Of a DNA stretch of 33,667 nt, positions 20,601 to 29,564 are shown in pieces. Source of the stretch: Periconia sp. R9002 (lineage: Eukaryota > Ascomycota > Dothideomycetes > Pleosporales > Periconiaceae); assembly GCA_023627715.1 (NCBI GenBank), contig JAMAHW010000164.1, forward strand, positions 1 through 33,667, read 5' to 3'. The position numbers were made by a program, and so were the translations under genes. Position 1 is the first letter of the stretch. Every line of letters begins with the position of its first letter. The notes beneath the pieces were generated by a model. That model searched no databases and was not told the DNA's origin. It saw only the letters and a program-made list of their open reading frames with translations.

Positions 20601-22499
20601 AGCGGCGCGTGCCTTCAGACGCTCGAGGACCATAGCAGTTCAGCCACGTCGGTAGCCTTCTCTCACGACTCGAAGCAGCTGGCGTCGGCGTCAACCGACA
20701 ACACAGTCAAGATCTGGGACACAGCTAGCGGTGCGTGCCTGCAGACGCTCGAGGGCCATAGTGAGTCGGTCTGGTTGGTGGCCTTCTCTCACGACTCCAC
20801 GCAGCTGGCGTCGGCGTCGTACGACAGCACAGTTAAGGTCTGGGACGCAGCCAGCGGCGCGTGCCTGCAGACGCTCGAGGACTATAGCGGTTCGGTCTGG
20901 TCGGTGGCCTTCTCTCACGACTCGGCACAGCTAGCGTCGGCGTCAAACAACAATACAGTCGAGGTCTGGGACGCAGCTAGCGGCGCGTACCTGCAGACGC
21001 TCGAGGGCCATAGCGATTCGGTCAGGTCGGTGGCCTTCTCTCACGACTCGACGCGGCTGGCGTCGGCGTCGGACGACAACACAGTCAAGATCTGGGACGC
21101 AGCCAGCGGCGCGTGCCTGCATACGCTCAAGGGTCATAGCCGTTCGGTCACGTCGGTGGCCTTCTCTCACGACTCGACGCGGCTGGCGTCGGCGTCAACC
21201 GACAACACAGTCAAGATCTGGGACGCAGCTAGCGGCGCGTGCTTGCAGACGCTCGAGGGCCATAGCGATATGGTCTGGTCAGTAGCCTTCTCTCACGACT
21301 CGACGCGGCTGGCGTCGGCGTCGCAAGATAGCACAGTCAAGGTCTGGGACGCAGCTAGCGGCACGTGCCTGCAGACGCTCGAGGACTATAGCGGTTCGGT
21401 CTGGTCGGTGGCCTTCTCTCACGACTCGGCACAGCTAGCGNNNNNNNNNNNNNNNNNNNNNNNNNNNNNNNNNNNNNNNNNNNNNNNNNNNNNNNNNNNN
21501 NNNNNNNNNNNNNNNNNNNNNNNNNNNNNNNNNNNNNNNNCGTGCCTGCATACGCTCAAGGGTCATAGCCGTTCGGTCACGTCGGTGGCCTTCTCTCACG
21601 ACTCGACGCGGCTGGCGGCGGCGTCGTACGGCAACACAGTCGAGGTCTGGGATGCAACCAACGGCGCGTGCTTGCATACGCTCAAGGGTCATAGCCGTTC
21701 GGTCACGTCGGTGGCCTTCTCTCACGACTCGACGCAGCTGGCGTCGGCGTCAACCGACAACACAGTCAAGATCTGGGACACAGCTAGCGGTGCGTGCTTG
21801 CAGACGCTCGAGGGCCATAGTGAGTCGGTCTGGTCGGTGGCCTTCTCTCACGACTCGACGCGGCTGGCGTCGGCGTCAACCGACAACACAGTCAAGATCT
21901 GGGACACAGCTAGCGGTGCGTGCCTGCAGACGCTCGAGGGCCATAGTGAGTCGGTCTGGTCGGTGGCCTTCTCTCACGACTCCACGCAGCTGGCGTCGGC
22001 GTCGGACGACAACACTGTCAATGTCTGGGACGCAGCTAGCGGTGCGTGCCTGCAGACGCTCGAGGGCCATAGGGATTCGGTCACGTCGGTGGCCTTCTCT
22101 CACGACTCGACGCGGCTGGCGTCGGCGTCGCAAGATAGCACAGTCAAGATCTGGGACGCAGCCAGCGGCACGTGCCTGCAGACGCTTGATATCGGCCGTC
22201 CACTTTTCATCCTGTCATTTAATGCTTCTGGCTCTGGCCTTCTTACGGAAATTGGTGTTATCATTGCTGATCCTGCCTTGTCATCAAATATTGCCACTGC
22301 TCATCAACTTGAACACCCACGGTACCAAGGCACTGCGCTAAGTTTAGATAAAACATGGATAACATATAATTCACGGAATGTAATTTGGCTACCTTCAGAA
22401 TATCGTCCTTCTCATTCAGCTGTATCAGGGAATATGATTGGTATTGGTGTAGGATCTGGAAGGGTATGGATATGCAATGTTAACGACACGAAATGTTAA
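17684..22499 (+). CDS. NOD-like receptor: NWD-like N-terminus, NACHT NTPase, WD40 repeats (3 exons)
   Basis: A predicted STAND-class NTPase of the fungal NACHT-WD40 type, the architecture of the HET-D/HET-E and NWD2 incompatibility proteins. Exons 17684-18181, 18235-20220 and 20271-22499 join in frame through introns of 53 nt (branch-like TACTGAC) and 50 nt (branch-like GACTAAC). Length is 1570 aa with the gap counted as drawn. Residues about 47-350 look like the NACHT N-terminal (NWD) helical region, with LWNQAYNQAK, AIAWVGVCFALE and YVVSRMEWYWNL. Walker A is ADPGKGKT (379-386) and Walker B is LVVDALDEC (482-490). A winged-helix-like part contains VYFVHQSAKDFLVEKA. WD40 repeats start at about residue 900, and a non-repeat tail of about 109 residues follows. 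No HET, Goodbye, lipase or amyloid-motif domain is visible N-terminally. Such receptors sense a ligand through the repeats and trigger a defence or death response; the ligand here is unknown. Confidence 0.92.
20484..22172 (+). repeat. Tandem array of 126-bp (42-residue) WD40 repeats
   Basis: Repeat units start at 20484, 20610, 20736, 20862, 20988, 21114, 21240 and 21366 (cut by the gap), then 21543, 21669, 21795, 21921 and 22047. Each encodes CLQTLEGHS..SV.SVAFSHDS-like sequence ending WDAASGA. Twelve units are complete and one is partial. Framework codons are nearly invariant even at synonymous sites. Differences concentrate at repeat positions 8-11, 13-14, 22-23, 29-31 and 34-35. This is the pattern of concerted evolution with variable surface positions known from HET-D/E-type proteins. 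Confidence 0.95.
21441..21540. other. Assembly gap of exactly 100 N inside the WD40 array
   Basis: The run is exactly 100 N, the usual placeholder for unknown length. If repeats are regular, the missing DNA must be 49 + 126n nt, because 49 nt completes the cut repeat. 100 does not fit, although by chance it keeps frame. The array length is therefore unknown. Confidence 0.97.
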
Positions 22500-23420
22500 G
22501 CTTTGCAACTCTGTTTGCGCCCAGCTAAAGACTTTGGTTTTCTTCCCTCTTATTTAGTATTCTTTTTGCGCCTAGGGAGGGAAGGCACGAATATATAGCT
22601 GAACACTTTGCCACGTTGAACTTTCAAGACGTCTCTTTACAAATCTAAAGGGAATGTTGTCTTTGCTAACCTAGTATGCAAAAGCATTCTTAAAATGCCT
22701 GTAGTGTGTACGTATCGAATGCAGGTTGGAAGTGGTGAAGTTACGACAACGGCGGTCGGCCAAGCTAGATACAACTTCCGCAATGATCTTTAACCCTAGT
22801 GGAGATCATCGAGTCAGTGAAGGATAGGATTAAATATACCACGCTGACGGGCTCGTTGTGGCTAAGAAGCTTATTCAGCCAGATTTAATTGCATGCCAGG
22901 TAGAGAGGGCGCAAGCAACAGCACAGTCCAACGTGGTCAGCCAAGTCATGAGAATGTGGGTTGGGTGGTCCTTGATTGGAAGGGCGTCAAGGCGCTCATC
23001 CTGCCACTGAGTTTTGACAGAAGGATGTGTTGCCGTTGTAAGGGCAGTCTCGTAAGAAGGGGCCATTGCAAAAATGAAGAGAAGACCAAGAGAGCAATGT
23101 GTCGTGGAAGGGTAGACTGTGTGAGGTATTGAAGAACAGGCAACGAAAGCAATCTATGAGAGGGGACGTGAAGCACAAATCCTATCCATCTTCAGCCTAG
23201 GGGTCGGGGTTCTATCGAGAGCAGAAGATGTTGTTCCTTAATCTAGCACTAAGATTCCAACAGCCTGGCGCTGCTCCGCAAGCCCCTCCAGCCCCTCGGA
23301 GAGATCCGTGCAGCCTCAGCGACCTACAGCACGAGAGCCCGAGATCGACGGTGACCACTATACGTTCTTATCGCTCCCCATCCCACAACGCGGAGTCGAT
23401 ACGTTTTTAGGGCTCCCTGC
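22500..23420. other. Intergenic region between NLR and PIF1 pseudogene
   Basis: The 3' flank of the NLR gene followed by sequence with only short open frames on both strands (for example 22893-23132 and 22946-23176). No motif, repeat or RNA gene recognised. From about 23230 the sequence may already be upstream sequence of the decayed helicase gene, but nothing recognisable starts before about 23470. Confidence 0.5.
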
Positions 23421-23429
23421 CCCAGAACG

Positions 23430-25242
23430 TGAAGACTGCGTTTTTATCGCGCCCTATCCTACCATTCCAAGACGATCCTGCAGAACCCCAGTCGTCTTCC
23501 GAACAAATCAGGCTCGTCAATCTCATAGTACAAGGGAGAGGAATGTATTCTATACAGGTTCAGCAGGTGTCGGAAAGTCAAAGGTTCTGAAAGCTTTCAG
23601 AACGTTTGTCTGCCATGGGCAAAAAGGTGAACGTTGTTGCACCGACTGGGCGGGCTGCTTTAGACATAAATGGCTCCTCAACATGGTTGTATGGCGGTTG
23701 GACCCCAGAGCACATGAAGAAGCCGCTGGACATGCTTCGGCGTCACGCTTGGCAGAAAAAGATCAAGAGATGTCTGCACAAGACAGATGTTCTCGTCCTC
23801 GACGAAGTCAGCATGGTAGAAAACTTTCATCTGGAGAGGCTGAGCGCCATTATGAAAACAGTGCGACAGAATGGAGAAGCCTTTGGAGGAGTGCAAGTGG
23901 TCATTACTGGCGACTTTTGTCAGCTTCCTCCTATGAACCTATTCTAGTTTTGCATCGATTGCGGAAAGCCCTGGTTGAAAAGGCCAGAAAGTCGACATAC
24001 GCATGCACCCTGTGCGGAAAGATTTATAACGATGGGGACAAATGGGTTTTTCAGAGCAATACATGGAAGGTGAGCCCTCTCAAAGACAGCGAAACATCAG
24101 AAATTCCAAATTCCATTGCGGGCAAGATTGCTCCTAATCACGTCATGCGCTCAACAATGCCGCCTCTAATGCCCATTCTGCCTCCGTAGAGCTTCTATAT
24201 CTGGGCCTATGCTGACAATGAGCTAGGAGGCAAACTTTGAACACGTTAACCTGGCAATTGTCTTCCGGTAACGCGACCGAGCCTTCATCGAGATATTGCA
24301 AAAGTTGCGGTTAGGAATGCCATTGTTTGCACAGGACAGGGAGCTCTTATGTCAAGACAAATCATCCATCGACAAAGCTGTCAGACTCTATCCGCAAAAG
24401 ACGGATGTGAAGAGGATAAACGACGCAGAGTACAGAAAGCTGAAAGCTACACCACACCCGTACCACGCTAATGACCATCTTCAACTGCAGCAACACCATC
24501 ATCCCGAGCTTGAGTTCTATGCCAATAGAGCAGCGGATCGCACCTGATCAAATTGGTACGGTATGGTCTCCCTGTGATGTACCAACAAGTTAATATACTC
24601 TCAGGCAGAGCATCGATACGAGCCCCATCTCGAGCTGAAAGAAGGTATGCTCGTAGTATTGCTGGCCAATATTAGCATATCCGAAGGGTTGGCGAATGTG
24701 GCGCAAAGCACCATCGTCGGGTTTCAGGAGTTTTGGGATCCTGCCGAGGAGCAGAAACCCGAGGGACAGATCATCTCTGGTATATCGTTCTTCGCTGCGC
24801 TTGTTCGCCTATACTCACATCCTCTAGATATTGAAGTAATGCTCGGAGGAGATTACGCGTATTACCGTGCGCAACGCATTTTCGAATTCATCAAGAATGC
24901 GCCCATCAAACAATGGCCAAACCAAAGAGCTTCCCATAATGGCCAGCTGTTACCCGACAGAGCTTAGTGATGAGCCTCCCTCTAATCCTCACTATAGTCT
25001 GTTGAGTCGGACACTAATCCCACTAATGGCTGCGTGGGCCAGGACCATCCATAAGAGCCAAGGCATGACTCGAAAAGGTGGAAGTCGACCTGGGCAAAAA
25101 TTTCGAAGAGGGGATGGCGTATGTCGCGTTAAGTAGAGTAACGACTTTAGAAGAACTCAGGGTCATCTCTTTCCTTGAAGACGCGGAGATGGGGTGCAGT
25201 CAAGAAGTCAGAGAGTTCCTACAGGATAAATTTTATACATGA
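23430..25242 (+). pseudogene. PIF1-family DNA helicase pseudogene
   Basis: Segments of a fungal PIF1-like superfamily 1B helicase follow in order but in different frames. These are SSEQIRLVNLIVQG (about 23500), Walker A FYTGSAGVGKSKVL (about 23550), VNVVAPTGRAALDING, DVLVLDEVSMVEN (motif II), QVVITGDFCQLPP (motif III), a CxxCGK...CxxCGK zinc-ribbon-like insert (about 23950-24025), NFEHVNLAIVFR, LQKLRLGMPLFAQDRELL, LKEGMLVVLLANI, then IHKSQGMT and [18 protein letters not shown]. The frame ends at TGA 25240-25242. Frame changes occur near 23545, 23600, 23945 and 25065, and stops include TAA after VFR. A GT..AG intron of about 160 nt probably separates SNTWK from EANFEH (about 24070-24226). No Rep domain is seen, so this is not shown to be a Helitron. 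Confidence 0.85.
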
Positions 25243-25251
25243 AGGTAGGAT

Positions 25252-27503
25252 CAGTGTGGTTTTCAAGCCCGAGCTTGTCGAGCCAATGGAATCGAGCGGC
25301 ATCAATCGAGCGCCGAGTCAAGTCAAGCCTTGAATCGAGCCTCGACAAAATGGTTGCCATGCCAAACGCCACCAATTAGAGCCACAAATAAACCTACGAG
25401 ATCTCACAGAACTATCTGAATTCCATCAAAAATCATCATGCGTTAATCTACCAGCTATCAGACATGGGGTCTGAACTCAATTCCTCATTCACACACCTTT
25501 CAATTGATGAGTCTCTTACCAGTGACACCACTGATTTGACAGATGCAGCATCACAGACTAGTAAAACTAGAGGAATAGCAGCGTTTGCAACGAGAGAACA
25601 CTGTCGGCAGCCGGGTCTAAACGAACCAGAAAAACAGGGGGAAAACCGACTTTTCTATTGCAAATACTGCACGGATGTTTATCGAACCCAGGCAAGCAAC
25701 ACATTTCGAAGCCATCTTGCAAGGGTCCATGACATCGCTGTGGTCGAAGGTCTTGGATCGATTCATTAATCAACTGTTGATCAGCTTGAACGTCTTTACT
25801 CGAAAGCCTCGTCCGCCGGGGAAGCGTTGCGAAAGATAGACTCTCAAGTCTTTCGAAAGGTCCTCGACAAGGAGGTGATTACGGAGGCACTAGCGACATT
25901 AGTGCTCTCTCGGAACTTGTCATTTCGCATAGTTGAATGGCCAGAATTCCACGCCTTTTGCCAGACGCTTAATCCGGAGGTCGAAGGCTACATAACTACT
26001 GCGCACTCAGGAATTAGAAAGAAGATTAAGGCGATCTACGACTGTCGGAAATATTCTATTCGAAAGAGCCTGCAGTCTTCGATCTCAAAGGTCCATCTCG
26101 CAGTCGATGTATGGTCATCTCCTAACAGGCACCTTCTGCTTGGCATCTGTGCCCATTTCGTTGCCGAACGAGGAACTGATACCTCCAGGCTTCTCATTGG
26201 TCTTCGTACGATTCCCAGTCATGCCGGGGAGGAGCAATTCACGGCTCTCAAGCTGGTCATCAAAGATTTCGGCATTGCTCAGAAGGTCGGGTCCATTATT
26301 AGTAACAACGCAAGCACAAACGACACTCTTTGCTCTGCGATCAGCGACTATCTCGAAGAAAAAGATGTCCCTTGGGATAAAAATACTCATGGTATACGAT
26401 GCACTGGCCACATTATCAATTTGACAGTCCAGTCATTCCTCTTCCACAACTTCATGGGTGTGGAGACGATGGGCTCGTTGGAAGAGCAGGAGATCACAGC
26501 AAGAGAGAGCCATCATAGAGCTATTAAAGCCATGCAAAAATCATTTCGAGTCATGGGTCCCTTGGGCAAGCTTCATAGCATCGTCATCTTCATACGAGCG
26601 TCAAGCGGTCGTACCCAGGCCTTCATTGAGTTGGTAGGAAGGTTAATCCCGCTAGACAACCGTACAAGATAGAACAGCTGGACGAGCATGTGTGATGTTG
26701 CACTTCAGCATGAAAGCAAGCTTGACGAGTTCTGCAAAGCTAACTAGGCAGAGTTGAAGGATGACTTCTTGTCACCCCTTGACTAGCAGAAAATTCGTAC
26801 TATCCAGGCCTTTCTGGTCCCGTTTCAAGAAGCCACCTCTGTATTGCCAAGGACATAAGGCAACAATCGACGTTGTGCTCTTAACGATGGATGTACTGCT
26901 AGCGCATCTAAAGGAGGCTCTTGATGAATTCAAAGACGACAAGGAGATGAGTTCGCGGATCAACAGCAGCTGGGCCACTCTTGACAAATACTACACTAAG
27001 ACAGATGACTCACCACTGTACGCCGCTGGCATCATACTTCACCTGAATCGTCGCACGAAGTAAATCCAAATCAACTGACCAGCATCCTGGCAAAAATCGG
27101 CCATCAGAAGCGTCAAAAAGCTTTGGCGGAGCTACCGAGACAGCGCACACCTTCTTGCACTGCCGTCATACGACATGGAAGCGAATCAAGCAACTAAAAA
27201 GCCGCTCACCAAATTCTGTAAGATCGCACAAAACCTGCAGGGTTATTCTCGGCCACGTAGCCTGGATGAGTTTGACGACTATTGTGATCAAGAGCCTTAC
27301 GATCTTGGGGATATGGGTGCTATTGAGTGGTGGCTGCAAGGTCCGCAGAGAAAATGTTTTCCGAGACTTTCAGTTATGGCAATTGATATCCTCTCGATTC
27401 CGGCGATGAGCGATGAGCCGGAGCGAGTTTTTCAGGAGCTCGCCGTACAATTTCCTGGGACCGAGCACAGTTGTCAGCTGCAACGTCGAAATGCTTGAAT
27501 GGA
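25252..27503 (+). mobile_element. hAT transposon remnant with left end, interrupted by element C
   Basis: Begins CAGTGTGGTTTTCAAGCC at 25252, matching the CAGTG start usual for hAT terminal repeats, and is followed by subterminal copies of ATCGAGC (25275-25345). It contains a BED finger and transposase remnants. Its right end is not found: the Fot1-like element C begins at 27506, just after the last recognisable transposase codons, and no complementary end is seen beyond 29563. It starts only 10 bp after the helicase pseudogene's stop codon. Confidence 0.65.
25464..27503 (+). pseudogene. hAT transposase pseudogene with BED zinc finger
   Basis: One frame runs from ATG 25464 through a BED-type zinc finger (YCKYCTDVYRTQASN, then HLARVH), a TAA at 25767-25769, and a long open part (25827-26672). 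That part has IVEWPEFHAFCQTLNPEV, LAVDVWSSPNRHLLLG (first catalytic Asp region), IRCTGHIINLTVQSFLF and LGKLHSIVIFIRAS. The conserved TRWNSW motif carries TAG in place of its first Trp codon (26670-26672). Beyond it the frame is broken several times, but LDKYYTKTDDSPLYAAGIIL, GAIEWWLQGPQRKCFPRL and AIDILSIPAMSDEPERVF remain. After a one-base shift the end reads ARRTISWDRAQLSAATSKCL. It is the most complete hAT copy here and a reference for the fragments at 1-1047 and 8940-10440. Confidence 0.88.
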
Positions 27504-27506
27504 TAC

Positions 27507-27533
27507 CCGAGGTTGACGGGTCAACGCCCGCTC
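27507..27533. repeat. Left terminal inverted repeat of element C (shortened)
   Basis: 27 bp, matching the two outer parts of the right arm. Relative to the right arm, 17 bp between two GGGTCAA copies are missing. One extra C lies between the TA and the repeat. Confidence 0.8.
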
Positions 27534-27578
27534 TCCACCAGCAACACCAAAATTTCAACACGCGATAATTCTACCAAT

Positions 27579-29411
27579 ATGGATCCAATCGAGGCTGCAA
27601 TTGCAGATTTGGAATCGCTAAAGCCTGGAGAGAAACCCAACTATACAATAACTGCAGCTAAATATGGCCTTGAGCGTAGGACGCTTGCGCGGAGACACCA
27701 AGGCCATTCAACCTCACGAAACATGGAGGGGCAAAATCGGCGAGCCATCCCACCCTACCAGGAACAGGAGCTTCTACGCTATATCGAACGCCTTACGAAG
27801 CAAGGTCTACCACCTACACGATCTATGATACGAAACTTCGCCTCGCAAATAGCTCAAAGAGAGCTTGGCGTACACTGGGTTGATCGATACATCGAGCGCT
27901 ACAAGGTCGACCTCATCTCAAAGTGGGCAACGGGCATAGATAGGAAGCGCCACCAAGCCGACTCAGCTGCAAAGTACGACCTCTATTTTAAGCTTCTAGC
28001 GGATAAGATTCGCCAATACAACATTGAGTCGCGCCATACATACAACATGGATGAGAAAGGCTTCCTATTAGGGATCGTCTCTAGATCGAAGCGGGTGTTC
28101 AGTAGGAGAATGTATGAGGAGGGAAAACTCAGGTCCATCATGCAGGATGGTAGTCGCGAGTGGATAACGCTGCTGGCCTGTATATGCGCGGATGGATCTT
28201 ATCTTGAGCCTGCCTTGATATATCAATCAACCTCAGGCTCGCTACAGGATTCCTGGCTGCAAGCATTTGACCCTGACGATCATCAGGTTCGATTCGCCTC
28301 ATCTCCTACAGGCTGGACCAACAACGATATCGGCCTTGTCTGGCTTGAACAGGTGTTTGATCGTGCTACTAAGCCAAAGGCGCGGTCTTCCTATCGACTA
28401 CTGCGACCGGAACAAGATCCTCCTTGCAATCTATCCTCCTCATTCGACCCATACGCTACAACCACTCGACGTAGCTATGTTTAAGCCTCTCTCAACAGCC
28501 TACTCACGTGAGATCTCAGGATTCGTAGAAAGAAGCCAAGGCCTTACCTCGATGAGCAAGAGGGACTTCTTCCCCCTCTTTATAGCAGCCTGGGAGGCCT
28601 CGTTCAGGGAGAGTACGATCCTAAAGGCCTTCGAGGCTACTGGCCTATCGCCTTTCAACCCTACGGTTATCCTACAAAGGTTCAACAACAGGCAGCCTAA
28701 CTCAGGCAACTCGAGCGATAGCGGCTCCTCAGCGTTGAGCGCCTCAAACTGGAGGAAGACCGAGGGCCTACTCCGTCAGGTAGTCAAAGATCGAGGCGAT
28801 CCACGAGCTCAAAGCTGAGCCAGGCCTTTCACTCAATCTCAGTTCAAAAGACTCTACTTGAACAGGAAGCAAAGGGACTTAGGGAGGCCCTAGTTAACGA
28901 GAGGCTGCGCAGGAAGCGAGGTAGGGCCCTTCCTCTAGAGCAGGCTGAGGAGTATCATGGTGGTGCTGTGTTCTGGTCACCAAGGAAGGTCAGGGAGGCA
29001 CGTGATCGCTAGCAACAACAGAAGGCTGAGGAGAAGCAACAGCAACACCAGAAGGCTGAGGCAATTAGGCTGCGTAAGCAGGAGAGGCTTGTCAAAGCCG
29101 AGGCAGCAGAAAGAAGACGCCAGGAAAGGGCAGAGGCGAGGCTGTTGAGGGAGAAGCAGAGGGCGGAGAAGGCTGCCGATCAAGCCTCTCGACGGGCAGC
29201 GCGCAAGACTGCTAAACGCCTTCAACAAGCTCTACAAACCTCCAGTAGGGGAAACGAGCGCAGCCTTAAGGCTTCTGCTAGAGCTACTCCCAAACAGAGG
29301 CCTATTGCAGAGCCTACTACTGCTGCAGAGGCTGCAGGTATTACTGCGGCCGCACCACCTATTCAGTCACGGTGCGGCCGGAAAATCAATCTTCCAGCTA
29401 AATATAGATAG
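27579..29411 (+). pseudogene. Fot1/Pogo-like transposase with catalytic-site deletion
   Basis: Starts at ATG 27579. The open frame reaches in from further upstream, but that part belongs to the hAT. It shows the psq-type HTH (AAKYGLERRTLARRHQG), the CENP-B-type region (LTKQGLPPTRSMIRNFAS), and the first catalytic Asp in TYNMDEKGF. At 28392-28403 the frame jumps from SSYRLL straight into IDYCDRNKILLAIYPPHSTH. About 50 nt that should encode the LDGHGSH motif with the second catalytic Asp are gone, shifting the frame. The third Asp (THTLQPLDVAMF) remains downstream. Further damage is a frame change near 28800 and TAG at 29010-29012. The basic coiled-coil tail ends at the stop 29409-29411. It cannot encode an active enzyme. 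Confidence 0.9.
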
Positions 29412-29518
29412 TTTTATAGTTTTCAAAGCCTTTCTAACTCATCTCCAGAAAATCTGGCGATAATAGCTGTTAATGTAAGGATCTATGGCCTCAAGTTGTG
29501 CTGCTGTTTTGCTGTTCG

Positions 29519-29562
29519 GAGCGGGCGTTGACCCGTCCCGGGCATTGACCCGTCAACCTCGG
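29519..29562. repeat. Right terminal inverted repeat of element C
   Basis: 44 bp. Read from the outside inward on the minus strand it starts CCGAGGTTGACGGGTCAA, contains a second GGGTCAA, and ends GCCCGCTC. The TA duplication follows at 29563-29564. Confidence 0.8.
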
Positions 29563-29564
29563 TA

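Larger units (their letters stand above)
27506..29562 (+). mobile_element. Fot1/Pogo-like DNA transposon C, inserted in the hAT 3' end
   Basis: A 2057-bp element with inverted ends reading CCGAGGTTGACGGGTCAA from each side, flanked by TA at 27504-27505 and 29563-29564. The left arm (27507-27533) lacks 17 bp present in the right arm (29519-29562). Its transposase is related to those of elements A and B, but the terminal repeats differ, so it represents a separate subfamily. Confidence 0.88.

Noticed and set aside
20406..22133. Several minus-strand and alternative-frame ORFs across the WD40 array (Arg-rich, repeated)
   Set aside because: They are shadows of the 126-bp repeats in other frames. 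Their periodicity equals the WD40 unit and they show no independent coding signal.
20484..22172. Possible CRISPR-like or satellite repeat array
   Set aside because: The 126-bp unit encodes in-frame WD40 repeats within a long exon, with no spacers; it is a coding repeat in a fungal gene.
23430..25242. Helitron transposon
   Set aside because: Only PIF1-type helicase motifs are present. No Rep/HUH region and no TC...CTRR ends were seen.
25464..25769. Separate small zinc-finger gene
   Set aside because: The frame continues past the stop into the hAT transposase core, and the finger is the transposase's own BED domain.
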